DNA from: Diphasiastrum complanatum
Taxonomy: Eukaryota; Streptophyta; Lycopodiopsida; Lycopodiales; Lycopodiaceae
DNA: 64,000 nt
Direction of reading: 5' to 3'
NCBI GenBank assembly: GCA_029204225.1
Contig: CM055092.1
Coordinates: forward strand, 18,066,886 to 18,130,885
In this document: positions 1 to 10,710 of the stretch, in pieces
Numbering within the stretch: the first letter of the stretch is position 1
Layout: the number at the start of each line of letters is the position of its first letter
The notes under the pieces: generated by a model
Told to the model about the DNA's origin: nothing
Database searches by the model: none
Seen by the model: the letters and a program-made list of their open reading frames with translations, nothing else
Program-made: the position numbers and the translations under genes

Positions 1-242
1 TACAAAATATGTTAGTGTTACAGTGTTTTGATCAAGTGAGGAGTTGTTAGCATGTGTGACCAAAACACAGCAAACCAACAATCCATGCATCCATTTTCTT
101 GGCATGTACGCTCTCTTTTTATGTTATATAAGCACTCTACGTTGGCTGTCAATGTAGCAACATATCACGACATCTCTCTCTCTCTCTCTCTGCCTGCCTG
201 CTCTCTCTTGGTTTTCCAGCAAGTGCTGTGAATAACCCAACA
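1..242 (+). mobile_element. 3' end of Copia-type element J: internal tail plus 3' LTR
   Basis: Positions 1-44 match the tail just before the LTR at 59614, so this is the 3' end of an element that starts outside the window. The LTR runs 45-242, begins TGTTAGCATG and ends CCCAACA (TGTT/AACA termini). It contains a TATA-like TTATATAAGC near 125 and a short CT tract. It is the same family as the 264-bp LTR at 58242-58505; here the CT tract is shorter. The five bases after it are AGAAG, identical to the five bases before the 58242 LTR. Confidence 0.8.
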
Positions 243-285
243 AGAAGTTCACGTGCGCAATGCTGGATATCCACGATGGATCATG
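243..285 (+). repeat. Short remnant of Ty3-type LTR family E flanking the J insertion
   Basis: The sequence after the J LTR (AGAAGTTCA, then ATGCTGGATATC) resembles the reverse complement of about 15650-15690, where LTR family E reads AGAAGTTCATGAG, then ATGCTGGAGATC. The J element at 58242 sits at the same point of another family E copy. This strip therefore looks like the far side of the same nested insertion. It is short, so confidence is moderate. Confidence 0.5.
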
Positions 286-289
286 GAAA

Positions 290-835
290 ACTTCGATCCA
301 TTCAGACTCCTCCCCAGCCTCACAAGAACACATATAGCAAATATCCACGCACGATACAAAGGAGGACGCGCAGACAAAAAAAATTTGTGGATATAGCAGT
401 GGATTGGCGTGGATATACGCGTGGATACAAGCGCGTGGATTATCCACGCGTGGATGTTCCACGCAAATGTCTTTTCCGGCAACAGATCGGCTGGATGTCG
501 TGAAATTCAAAATGCGTGGATTATCCACGCGTGGATTATCCACGCCAAGTATGTCTATCGATAGCCGGGCAAACCTCCGACACCCAGAGCCGGAAATAGG
601 AATTCTAATTTTGCGTGGATAATTCACGCGTGGATAACCCACGCCATAGTAAAAATTAAATAAAAAAGGCTCGGCTTCGCGTGGATACTCCGTGGATAAT
701 TATCCACGTGTGGATTATCCATGCAAAATCCAGAGAGTTGAGGCCGTGGATACCGCGTGGATAAATTTTTTATATATCCACGCGGTATCCACGCAAAAAG
801 GTTTCTGGAATTTGCGTGGACTATCCACGCAAAAT
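290..835. repeat. Left subterminal palindromic repeats of the CACTA element
   Basis: At least a dozen variants of the imperfect palindrome GCGTGGATAATCCACGC occur singly and back to back, for example around 432-470, 512-544, 612-643, 677-725, 742-795 and 812-832. Such arrays are the usual transposase-binding sites near CACTA ends. The short open frames here on both strands come from the repeat and do not look like genes. Confidence 0.75.
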
Positions 836-2070
836 TTTTTGTCCAAAAAAAAACATTTGGCGCGAACCAAAATGTGGTTCGCTCCGAAAGTAGAGGCGAC
901 TTTTTATTTTTGTGTTGTAGAGAGAGAGAAAGAGAGTATAGATGAGAGTGAGAATGAGATGAGGATGAATGTGAGTGAGAAGATTGATAGTGTTTAGGAT
1001 TTTTAGTTCATTGATGGATGTTAATAGTATGTGTTTTGTGATCATAAGTTTTAAGATCTTTTTTGTTTGTGATGTAGGTTTGGATATGAAAAATGAAAAA
1101 TGAGCTTTCATTGCAAAGGATTCAAAGATCAAGTGCATGCAAAAGGAAAAACAAAGATTGCAAAACAATGGAGATACAATAGTAAAGGTAAATTCACATT
1201 TATTTTGATTCATTTGATATTTAGTTGATAACTTAATGTGCTATCTATTTCCATTACTTTCCATTGTGCTTTCCATTACTTTTTATTGTGCATTCTAGCA
1301 TGCAAATCATGTGCTAAAATAGATACATTGCATTGAATTCATCAATGGAAACATTTGCATTGCATAGATGTGCATTATATAGACTATACATTGCATTGAA
1401 TACATCAATAGATACATGTGCAATCAATAGATGTGCATTCAATAGACTATACATTTGCATTCATGGATTAAAAATATATGCATTCAAAATTTTTGCAAGA
1501 ATGATGTGATGCCAAAACATTATATTGATTGATTAAAAAACAAGTACATTGATGAGAGAATAAATTCTCTCTTCCTACATTGCCTTCTACAAGGCCTTAC
1601 ATTCAATTTAAAAAACTCTACTCATCATCACTTCCTCCCTCCTCGCCTCCTTCATCTTGTAGGTGTACGTTGGTGTCCACATCTTCAAATTTCCCTTCGC
1701 TCTCATTCACGTACTTTTCCACGTTCTCTTCCACATTCTCTTCCACATCACAAACACTTGAAGTTGTAGAGCCTCTCTACAAAATAGAATCAAAGATTTT
1801 ATTAAATTGAGATTAAACTTACTTGTAAACCACAAAGTAAACAATCACAAAACAATAAAGACTAAGAGTTTATGATTGGAAACAATCCATGGGATTCCAT
1901 AAAAGCCTTAAGGACGGCATATCCATGATCGTAACCTTGCTTGTACTCTGCGGCGGTCATGTGTCTTCCAAAATCACTAAGCTACATTCAACAAAAAAAC
2001 ATAGTTTAACAATACAATATAGTTTAGCAATAAAGAACATTAACAATCTCACTACAAAAACAGAATCTTA
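836..2070. other. Non-coding interior of the CACTA element
   Basis: AT-rich sequence with GAGAGA around 920 and loose repeats of a TGCATT and CAATAGA type at 1270-1450. It is conserved in copy 2 (about 37795-38880). No coding frame with recognisable content was seen. It may be the 3' untranslated or intronic part of the minus-strand gene to its right. Confidence 0.5.
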
Positions 2071-2751
2071 TTAAAAAATATTGCACTTACAAATTGGGCC
2101 TCTAGATTGCCCCTTCCTCCCAATCCCAAGTGACTTTTGCCATGTTCTAAGAGCTTCTTGGCGGCGGTGTTGTTGTTCATACTTTTGGGGATTGTTTTGC
2201 AACAATTCCCCTTTCACCTTCCTCCAATCCCTTTTGGAGCACCATCCAGGCTTCGTGGGATACTTGGGATTCCTCACGGCTCTTCTCATCAATTGCCTTT
2301 TGTTTCGAATCCAAAGGCACATTGTATTCAAGGCCCAAGTCCTACTAAAAGCATTGGATTGAGGGAATTCAGAATACAAAGTCTCTTTTATTTTATTTTT
2401 GTCTTCAAGCGATTGGGAGGACCACTCGATCATGTAATCTTTACCAAAATATAAAGTAACTAAATCACGCAAACGGGCATGAACTACATTGCCACGCGTA
2501 TTTTTTATAGCTCCACCATGTGGATTAAGATCATAATACACACTACACGATTCTTGGGAAGGGGCACCTTTGGAAGCTCTTCTCTCGGATGATTCACCCA
2601 AAGAAGATAACAGAAGATTTTTTATTCTATCTCTTTGTTGTGGAGATAGATTCTCAAACCACCCTTGATTATATTCTGCGGGCTCCTCACGAGCTCTTCT
2701 CCTAGATGGTCTCCCACTTGACCTTCCACTTGACCTACCACTTGAAGACAT
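2071..2751 (-). CDS. CACTA accessory protein, plant transposase (Ptta/En/Spm)-like
   Basis: A 226-residue open frame that starts at ATG (2751-2749) and reads leftward. The first 20 residues are Ser/Arg-rich repeats (SSGRSSGRPSRRR). The region around residues 85-180 is rich in Trp, Lys and Arg (RTWALNTMCLWIRNKRQLMRR, then WCSKRDWRKVKGELL). The C-terminal part is basic and Gln-rich (KYEQQHRRQEALRTWQKSLG), like the DNA-binding second protein that CACTA elements encode beside TNP2. Its position between the left subterminal repeats and a TNP2 gene supports this. It lies in the opposite orientation to TNP2. The family assignment is by resemblance and context only. The frame is intact here, truncated in copy 2 (38890-39184), and partly present in the deletion copy at 50716. 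Confidence 0.55.
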   Translation of the reverse strand: MSSSGRSSGRSSGRPSRRRAREEPAEYNQGWFENLSPQQRDRIKNLLLSSLGESSERRASKGAPSQESCSVYYDLNPHGGAIKNTRGNVVHARLRDLVTLYFGKDYMIEWSSQSLEDKNKIKETLYSEFPQSNAFSRTWALNTMCLWIRNKRQLMRRAVRNPKYPTKPGWCSKRDWRKVKGELLQNNPQKYEQQHRRQEALRTWQKSLGIGRKGQSRGPICKCNIF

Positions 2752-2756
2752 TGTAT

Positions 2757-3433
2757 CAAAGAAAAACTTTAAAAGTTAGAAAGTAGGGGAGAATGGGAGT
2801 GAAAGAGTATTGAAGACTTTTTAGTTTAAAAGAGTAAGCAATGAATAGAAAGCAATAGATTAATAGTAAATAAGAACAAAGAAGATCAATAGAGCAAGCA
2901 AAAGCAAGAGCAACATCACTAGCAATGAAGAGCAACCAAAAGCAAGCAAGCAAGCAAGCAAGCAAGATCTATAGAGCTTAGAAGAGCAATAGCAAGCAAG
3001 AGCACTAACACTAGATTAGAAAACCTATAAAACCTGAAAGCAAAAGAAGAGGAGCAAGAATGCTCGCGAGAATGCCATTTTATTGGCATTCAAGTTTCGC
3101 GTGGATTATCTATGAGGAAGTTATCCACGCGATATCAACGCATTTTTTTTCCCTCTCTTGGCACGTGAGAGGGTCCCCCACATGGGCTTGCATGCTTCAA
3201 ATGTCATTCAATATTCTCATAATCTTTTCTAGATTTTATGAGAATATTTTATTGTAGGATTTTACATAAAATATATTTTTTAATATGATGGAATGTATAA
3301 AAAATTTATTCAAAGATCATTATGGTAGTATTTAATTGTTAAAACTAGTTTTATATTGTTATAAATTTAATTTTTCTTGAGATTTGACATACAAGACAAA
3401 ATCATGAAATAAGAAATAGTACATATTATTATT
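2757..3433. other. CACTA interior with AAGC tandem repeats and internal palindromes
   Basis: Likely promoter side of the minus-strand ORF. It holds short AAGC tandem repeats at about 2940-2966, a pair of subterminal-type motifs (GCGTGGATTATC and TTATCCACGCG) at about 3100-3131, then AT-rich sequence. Copy 2 matches through about 3433 (39842), where the two copies stop aligning. No gene is seen. Confidence 0.5.
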
Positions 3434-4069
3434 AAACAAGTAATTTGACAAGTTTTTAAAGATTTTATGACATAATATTATGTCAAATCCGTGATGTCAT
3501 AAAACATTTAGTTTATTAATAATCTAGGTACATAGATTTGATATAATTTGATGACATAATTACATGGTCAAATAACTTTTTTTTGCTTTTGTCATGTGGC
3601 CTCTTAAATGGTTGCATGAGATCATTTAGTTTCATGATCAAAAGCATTCATGTTATATTGAGGACCTTAGTGACAGGTGACCTATATGATAAATCTTTTT
3701 AGTTGTTGGTGTGTGACCTATATAACCTTATATAAAATCATAGTAATTAGTTGAAATATCATTTAGCATTGTAATAAAGATGTTGATCAATGATGTGTTA
3801 TCTAGTATATGATTTCTTGCATACAAAGCAACCATAGATAGAAAGGGCGAATGCATATTGCTCGTCATGAGATACCATAGCACACTAGGCCAATCCAAAG
3901 AGATTTACCTTTAACTAACTCGAGCCAAGTATTAATTAATCAAATGAGTGATCGAGTGGGCAATGAATCAATTGAGTATATGACTGATTGTTTGATTTTG
4001 ATCATTCCATCTTCAAATATAGTTTGGCCAATAAATATTGAGTGATAGGATGAGTGCCACGATACTTTG
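3434..4069. other. AT-rich spacer unique to copy 1, with an 18-bp perfect palindrome
   Basis: No coding signal. TGACATAATATTATGTCA at 3468-3485 is a perfect palindrome, and TGACATAAT recurs at about 3551. Copy 2 has an unrelated block (39843-40691) at this place; alignment resumes at about 4013. Confidence 0.5.
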
Positions 4070-4247
4070 AATCAATCTCTCACTTGCTTCTAAAAGGAAA
4101 AATCCAAATATAATATTTAGATGAAGTTGATCTCTCTCTTTCTTCTAGAAGGAAAAATCCAAATAGAATGATTAGATGAAGTTAATCTCTCACTTGCTTC
4201 TAAAAGAAAAAATCCAAATAGAATGATTAGATGTAGTAATCTTGATT
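4070..4247. repeat. Three tandem copies of a ~60-bp unit
   Basis: Three head-to-tail copies of a unit containing CTTCTAAAAGGAAAAATCC and GATTAGATGAAGTT. They are also present at about 40755-40935 in the second CACTA copy, so they belong to the element. Confidence 0.8.
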
Positions 4248-4281
4248 TTCATATTCAATCACCCATAATAGACCCATTCAC

Positions 4282-4284
<3 letters not shown>

Positions 4285-4364
<80 letters not shown>
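4285..4364. repeat. (AG)n microsatellite, 80 bp
   Basis: Forty uninterrupted AG dinucleotides. The equivalent tract in copy 2 (40977-41026) has 50 bp and is followed by about 140 bp that copy 1 lacks. Confidence 0.95.
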
Positions 4365-4365
<1 letters not shown>

Positions 4366-4553
4366 ATGTGGTGACATTTTGGAGTAGGATATAGTTGTGT
4401 CGTTTGGGAGTTTTGATTAGCACTCTATAATGTTCTCCCTGTTTTTCTCTTCATGTGTGTTGTGGGTGGGTGTGTGTGTGCGTGCGTGTGGATGTGTGTG
4501 TGTTTCATGCTACTGGTTTATGGTTTGTGTTATATATTAATTCATGTTTCATG

Positions 4554-4556
<3 letters not shown>

Positions 4557-4590
<34 letters not shown>
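4557..4590. repeat. (GA)n microsatellite, 34 bp
   Basis: Pure GA tract just upstream of the ORF at 4616. The orthologous tract in copy 2 (41381-41486) has grown to 106 bp. Confidence 0.95.
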
Positions 4591-4593
<3 letters not shown>

Positions 4594-4615
4594 ATACATC
4601 TAACATTTTCAACTT

Positions 4616-5200
4616 TTGCAGAAGAAGGACCATAAGTTGGTTTCAAGAAAAAGAGTTGCAAGAGAGATCGAGAATATTATTGATAGGATAAATCACATGA
4701 ATATTGATTTTGGATCATCATTGGTCCTAGATGATGCTCTTGCTGATGATGACCCCTTGCATGATATAATTAGTTCATCAATGCCTTGTGATTCAATTCA
4801 TGTCTCCAAATCTTTAGAACGTTCTTACCACCCAACCACACCTATCCTAGATGTTGCACATGAGTCCTCCACGATACTCCATGTGGATTCCACAAACTTG
4901 ACCACCCCTTTAGAAAAGAGAACACGTCTTGGACGTATGATGACTAGTTTGAAAGATAATTGCAAATTACTACGCACTGTTGATGTGTCAAAAGACATTC
5001 TAGGTTCTTTGTCTGACCTTCCTCTTCCACCTAGCTTGCAACCATTAGTAAAAACTTTGATTAGAAGTAGATATTCGTGTTGGCCACTCCAATCACCACT
5101 ACCATTAAATGGAATACCATTTACGTATTGGGGACGAATGTACTTGATCATGCCTAGTGAACACTTTCCTGAGGTTGGTTTGGGCCTTTTTGCATCCTGA
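4616..5200 (+). CDS. Hypothetical ORF upstream of TNP2 inside the CACTA element
   Basis: A 194-residue open frame, probably without a true start at its left edge, because the reading frame begins close to a splice-acceptor-like TTTTGCAG at 4614-4621. The protein is acidic near residues 30-55 (LDDALADDDPLHD), then Ser/Thr-rich, then LPLPPSLQPLVKTLIRS and a hydrophobic C-terminus. No family was recognised. It is co-oriented with TNP2 and may be a 5' exon of that gene or a separate element-encoded protein. A damaged copy of its first part follows the GA tract at about 41520-41778. Confidence 0.4.
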   Translation: MQKKDHKLVSRKRVAREIENIIDRINHMNIDFGSSLVLDDALADDDPLHDIISSSMPCDSIHVSKSLERSYHPTTPILDVAHESSTILHVDSTNLTTPLEKRTRLGRMMTSLKDNCKLLRTVDVSKDILGSLSDLPLPPSLQPLVKTLIRSRYSCWPLQSPLPLNGIPFTYWGRMYLIMPSEHFPEVGLGLFAS

Positions 5201-5564
5201 TTGTATTTGGTTTGTGTCATTAAATATGTCAAATGTTAGGAGCATTATTCATCTTTGAGTTCATTGAATGTTAACAAGTTGAAAAGACAAATCCGTCTGA
5301 TAGATACATTGGTATGTTCATACTTTTTAAACTAAGAGATAATTTATATTCATATGCAACATTTAGATCTATCAAGTATTGGGAAGAAATGTTTATCAAG
5401 CATTGTTTCAACCTACTTCTTGTTATTTTGATATATAGGATTCTTCATCCTCATTTAGTGTTGGAGACAATAATCCTCGTAATGGTTGATGTAGACGACG
5501 AATGCAATACAACGGTCCACATATAAAACAATTACCTCGTTGTCTACGTCAAGGCTAAAAAGAG
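5201..5564 (+). other. Spacer between the hypothetical ORF and TNP2
   Basis: Nothing recognisable except a possible intron. The stretch near 5500-5550 (RRRMQYNG-like, then KQLPRCLRQG) may be the degraded start of the transposase N-terminal exon. Confidence 0.35.
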
Positions 5565-8500
5565 ATGATGGAAATTGATGAGCGCATTAATCAAGAGACT
5601 AATGCATCTGAATCTAGCTCATCTAGATCTACTTCTTCGCAAACAAGTTCCAACGATGAAAATGAGCTTCCAATGAATGATGAATTTGAAGTCATGGGAG
5701 ACATGTTGGATGATATGTACGAGAACAATATTGCAGCTAGAACAATGAACAAGATGAGGAGGGGACTTTTGTCTAAAGAAGAAAGAAAATTGCGAGAAGA
5801 ATCAAAGATCGCATTGTATCCTGGAGCAAAGACATCTCGTTTGGCGACTTCTCTACTTCTATTAAATCTTCAAGCCAAATATAGATGGAGTGACCAAAGC
5901 CTCATATCATTATTTGAGTAAAAAAAATTTCATCTACTTGTCATTTTTGCTTTGAAACAAAATTTACAATTTGGACAATGACTTCTTTTGTCATGTACAG
6001 ACTATTGAAAAACAAAATCCTCCCAGAAGGGAATGTCATGCCTGAGACAAGAGATGAGGCACAAAAGATGTTGTCTAACATCGAGATGGACTACAAGCAC
6101 TATCATGCATGTCCAAAAGATTGTATTTTATATCGGGGAAGGTACAAATCACTCAAGAAATGTCCCATTTGTGATACTTTTCGATATAGAGATGATTTGC
6201 AAGGGGCAACCATTCCGTGCAAAGTTATATGACATTTTCCAGTAAATCCAAGATTGCAACGTCTATTTTGTTGTAAATCCCTTGCACAACTTATGGACTG
6301 GCATGCACACCATACCTCTACGGATGGGATGATGAGGGTACCTTCAGATTCACCTGCATGGAAACACATCAACAAAGAGTATCCAAGCTTTGCCAATGAG
6401 TCAAGAAATGTGAGATTTGGTCTTGCAACAGATGGTGTGAACCCCTTTGGTGTACGAAAAACTACGTGGTCCATTTGGCCTATTTGCTTGGTAAATTATA
6501 ATATTCCTCCTTGGTTGAGTACAAAAAAATGACACATTATCTTGGCGCTTTTAATTCCTGGCCAACGCAAGGTTAAGAACATGGATGTGTATCTTGAGCC
6601 GCTTATTGACGAGTTGGAAGATTTGTGAAAGGGGATAAAAGCATATCACATTTTGTGCCTCTTACATGAGAGAGAGTTTACACTACATGCCACTGTAATG
6701 TGTACAATGCATGACTATCCAGGATTAGGTGAATGCTCAGGTAATCATTCAAACAATGTCTATTTTGTGTACATAGGAATTTGTTTACAGTTACATACAA
6801 CTAGTAATTCTTGACATTTACATGATATACTACAATGGCTATAATTATTCTTTGACATATACTTTTTTTTAATAGTGATTGATAGTATCCATTTGTTGGG
6901 CAGACTTTCAAACAGCTGGAAAAACTGCTTGTTTTTTTGTGTGGGTCAAATCTTGTGGGAAGATACTCTTTTAGTCTCAAAAAAGTGGTTTACGAAAATC
7001 ATCGTAAATACTTGCATGAAGGCCATCCATTCAAAGACACTCATAGAAGAGGTTTTGGAGGAAGAGTTGAGAGAGAGATGCCTCCAAAGAGGATGTCCGT
7101 GAAAGATTGGCGAATACTATGGGAGGAATCTCAAGCAAAGCCAATCGATGGTATGAAAAGATTATCTATATCTCATCGTTTGGAATATTGGAATAATCTT
7201 TTGATTAATCACCTACTTGATCCCATGCACATACTTAAAAATGTGAGTGAATCTATTTGGAAACACTTGATTGGTGAAAAAGATACCATTGCTACAAGGC
7301 ACGATCTAGAAGAATCAAACACCAAAAAAGAATATTGGATAAAGGATGGTGAAGATCATGCTCCAAAAGTACCTTGGACATTCACTAAGGAAGAGCTTAA
7401 CCATGTGCGCTCCATTATTCATGACATTAGAACACCAATTGGTTTTGCCCATTCTCTACGGTCATCATTCACAGTGGATGGAAAGTCGCAAGGTCTCAAA
7501 TCTCATGATTGGCTAAAGATGATTCAATTCATCTATCCATTGTCAATTCATGGGTGCTTGTCAAAAGATATTTGTGAGACCATATACAAACCATCAATCA
7601 TTGTCAGGAATTTACATGTACTTGGTGCATTTTTCTATTTAGTATTTATTGATTGGAAATTCAAATAGACATAAAATGGATTGAATACGTTGTACATGGA
7701 TGTGTTCAAAAAACATCCGTGAGCTGGATCTTCGCAAGAGACATGAGGATATGGTGGAGATTGTGTGCATGTTTGAGAGATATTTTCCGACTTCCATCAT
7801 GGACTCACAAGTGCATTTATTGGTGCACTTGGTTGAGGAAGTTTCTATTGCTGGTCCAGTGCACACTAGGTATAAGTGCATAAATTATCTTTTGCATGTG
7901 TATTTAAACTAAATCAATTGATACATGAACTCATTAAATAAAACACTTATTTTTAACCATTTGTGACTTTTTAGGTGGATGTTCATTATGGAAAGGTACA
8001 TGAAAGTCTTAAAAGATTTTGTGCGTCAAAAGGCCAGGCCTCAATTTAGCATGTCAGAGGGATGGTTAGTACATAAATCTCTCTTTTATGTTACTGAAAT
8101 TTTGCACCAACTACATCCATCTGCTCCACTATTGTGGCGTGATGAGGAAGACGAAGAGGTAACTACTGAAAAACCTCAAGGGATAGGAATGGTCCATAGG
8201 TTGGCACCCTTCCAACGAGAAAAAATTTCTACATTCGTGCTTTATAATTGTGGAGTTATGGATAAATGGTTAGACCTATATGAAGAAGAAAAAAAAAGAG
8301 AGGGCCTTGTCTAGAAAGTGCCAATGACAGAATAGAGGTAGACACATGGCCTCAAGTTCACATGATCTTGAGCCATTGCCCAAGCAATGCACTATAGAGT
8401 GGATGCATGACACACTACAAAAAACAACAAAAGAGGAACAAAATATATCAAACGCAGAATGAGACTTTGCAAGAGGATGCAAATGGAAGGTATTATTCTT

Positions 8501-9010
8501 TAGATACTTTATTATTAGAACATTCTTGTTTATAGCAATATTTGCTTAATCGTTTTGAAACACCCTGTTCATTCACAGTGATTATTTATGAGATTCATGT
8601 TTGTCATGTGGCAGTGCAAAATGTATAATGCTATATGGGCTTTTGGTTTCCACTTTCGTGTTGAAAGGATTGATAAAAAGAGACACACACACGGTTGTGG
8701 TGTAATAGCATCTTTCCAACAAGAAAGTCAAAGCAGTGCACGAGATCGGAATCCCATCTCAGGAGATATAGAATACGTAGGAACTATACAAAATATTTAT
8801 GATGTGTCATTTGGTGAAAATGGACACTAATTTTTATTTGATGTGAAATGGTTCAAGGTAGTTTGTAGAGGGCCAAATGCAACTGTAAAATCGGATCCAA
8901 GTGGATTTTTTGCGATTGATTCATCAAAAACATTGAGCATGGAGTCCGTTGACACATTGGTGGTGCCTCGTCACTGTGAGCAGGTTGATTTTTGCAATGC
9001 TTTCAAATGA
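5565..9010 (+). pseudogene. TNP2-type CACTA transposase, multi-exon and degraded
   Basis: The blocks appear in the order known for TNP2/TNPD proteins. An acidic Ser-rich N-terminus (5565-5920) is followed by LLKNKILPEGNVMPETRDEA and the zinc-binding part HACPKDCILYRGRYKSLKKCP (5990-6200). The core follows (6235-6770), with MDWHAHHTSTDG, GLATDGVNPFG carrying the conserved Asp, and PPWLSTK. Next come a central block at 6937-7668 (HLLDPMHILKN, GLKSHDWLKMIQ) and a DUF4218-like block at 7700-8120 (HLLVHLVEE, AGPVHTRY, ERYMKVLKDFVRQKARP). The last block is DUF4216-like, at 8588-8990 (GTIQNIYDVSFG, FDVKWFKVV, PRHCEQVDF). Stops interrupt the core, for instance after STKK (6530) and where a Trp is expected after LIDELEDL (about 6626). 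Frameshifts separate several blocks, although some may be introns. The product would have moved the element by cut-and-paste; this copy is almost certainly inactive. Confidence 0.9.
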
Positions 9011-9189
9011 TTGTTATTTAGCCAAAATAGAGTCTCATTTATGGTCAAGTAAGTGAAAAGAATAGACATAATTTGACTTCAATCCCATTTTTTTGGAGAT
9101 GATGTCGGTGAAGATAGATGTACGTACGGCTTCATGTTCGAAGAAAATTCTCATTTTTTAACAAATGCTGCAAAGGCAGTAAATCACTA

Positions 9190-9585
9190 AAAGCATGTGA
9201 GTTAATGAAATCACCACCACAAACTATGACAAAATCAAGTGTTTCATCGTAGTCAATCCCCTTCAATTGAGCATATCCCTTGGCAACTAGTCTTGTTTTA
9301 TAATTGTTCACACTACCATCTTGATTAAGCTTGATCTTAAAGACCCATTTGCAAACATTAACATTTTGTATCTTTGATGGAGGATCAATAATTTTACAAG
9401 TATCTCAAACAATGCATCATGTACTCACCTCACTTTTCATTACATCAAATCACTCTTTTGTTGCTACAGTTTCATTCACACTTGAAGGAACATCATCAAA
9501 CTTAAGATAGTAACAAGGGCAATAAAAATCATCAACTTGTAATTGCTTCTCTCTTCCTTGTATTTGAGCCTTGATGATTGCATTT
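9190..9585 (-). pseudogene. Copia reverse-transcriptase N-terminal fragment
   Basis: Read leftward, the frame gives [20 protein letters not shown], then [19 protein letters not shown], the start of the Copia RT domain. Stops interrupt it upstream. It sits directly beside a primer-binding site, so gag, protease and integrase are missing: either an internal deletion or a recombined element. Nested inside the right part of the CACTA element. Confidence 0.8.
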
Positions 9586-9599
9586 GGGCTCTGATACCA
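9586..9599 (-). other. Primer-binding site matching initiator tRNA-Met
   Basis: On the minus strand this reads TGGTATCAGAGCCC, complementary to the 3' end of plant initiator tRNA-Met. It abuts the LTR at 9600, as expected for a 5' LTR in minus orientation. Confidence 0.85.
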
Positions 9600-10113
9600 T
9601 GTTAAAATCAAAGGTTATGAACCTCATTTGGATACTAATACCTTGAAAAAGCATCAAAGGTTTCACTTATATCTAATAGATAGAATACTAGCACACAATT
9701 CAACCTATTTTGCATCTAATTGGCAAAGGCTTTTGAACACCACAATAAAACTAGAAGTAATTGATCTTCACATCCTGTCACACACGTGGAAAGTATAATA
9801 CTTTGTTCAGATTCAGATCTATTCATTAGACACAAAAAATATCACATTCATCATTCATCAATTCCTCATTAAAGAGCAAACTTGCCAAAATCACCATCTC
9901 TTGATAATCTCTCGAAGTATGTACAAAATGAGACCTCAATCTATATCAAATGATCTCGGATATGAGATTAGGTAGAGTGCCATTAGGGTAGACCCTAAAC
10001 CCCTGGTTCTCAAAGCCTTAGATTATGCATAATTACCCTCTTGCTAGCTCGAGTCAACTGTCTTATAAAAGTAGGTGGCCGCCCTCATAAAAAATCCCAA
10101 TCATCTAGGAACA
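9600..10113 (-). mobile_element. 5' LTR of a truncated minus-strand Copia element
   Basis: A 514-bp LTR inferred from the adjoining primer site and its TGTT/AACA ends: on the minus strand it begins TGTTCCTAGATG and ends GATTTTAACA. A TATA-like TTTTATAAG lies near 10060-10070 (minus). No partner LTR lies in the window. Confidence 0.65.
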
Positions 10114-10302
10114 CTATGATATAATTCACTTGAGAAAAATATTTATTTAACTAATTCCATTTCATTCTGAACATGCAAAAAAAAAAAAAAAAAACCTCAT
10201 CATAATATAATTCACTTTAGAAAAAAAAAATGTAGCCTAATCATGATATAATTCACTTTAGGAATATATTTATTTAACTAATTTCATGTTATTATCATCA
10301 AC

Positions 10303-10710
10303 ATGCAAAAAACTAAAAAAAAAAAATGCACGGATAATTCACGCAGAAGATATCCACGCATGGATATCTTTAACTTCCGGTCTGGTCCAGTGAACAAACT
10401 GAAATTTGCATGGATAATCCATGCATGGATTATCCACACCAAAACTGCTTTCCAGCGCCACCAACCTTCCCTTCCAAACAGTTGCCGGAATTTTCAAAAT
10501 CTATTTTTGCGTGCATTATCCACACGCATAAATTTTTTGGCACCGTGTCAAAAAAACACCGATAAACTTGCCAGAGGCGTGTTCAAAATTTTTTTGGCGT
10601 GGATAATCCACTCGTGGATGTTCCACGCAAACAAAATTTCGGAAAATCGACTAAGTGTCGGGTCTCGCATGGATACTCTGCGTGGAGAAACACAGAGTTT
10701 TCTAGTTGTG
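10303..10710. repeat. Right subterminal palindromic repeats and terminus of the CACTA element
   Basis: Variants of GTGGATAATCCAC occur at about 10325-10370, 10408-10437, 10510-10530, 10598-10628 and 10668-10686, the same motif as at 290-835. The edge TTTTCTAGTTGTG (to 10710) is the best candidate for the outer terminus. Open frames here on both strands are by-products of the repeats. Confidence 0.7.

Larger units (their letters stand above)
250..10710 (+). mobile_element. Degenerate CACTA (En/Spm) DNA transposon, copy 1
   Basis: This assignment is inferred from four parts in order: a left block rich in GTGGATAATCCAC palindromes (about 290-830), a minus-strand accessory ORF (2071-2751), a plus-strand TNP2-type transposase pseudogene (5565-9010), and a right block with the same palindromes (10322-10690). 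Subterminal repeats on both flanks are a hallmark of CACTA elements. The right edge reads TTTTCTAGTTGTG at 10698-10710, whose complement CACAACTAGAAAA is close to a CACTA terminus. A matching left terminus was not found, probably because the left edge was lost where the J and E elements join. A minus-strand Copia fragment with its LTR (9190-10113) is nested inside. Parts recur at 37561-41778 and 50716-50943. Confidence 0.65.

Noticed and set aside
124-642. A 172-residue minus-strand open frame over the palindrome block
   Set aside because: Its residues (repeated NPRVDNPR) come from translating the GTGGAT/ATCCAC repeats; the opposite strand gives equally long frames. No sign of selection for a protein.
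290-835. CRISPR-like array of regularly spaced palindromes
   Set aside because: Spacing is irregular, many units are back to back, and the context is a plant DNA transposon.
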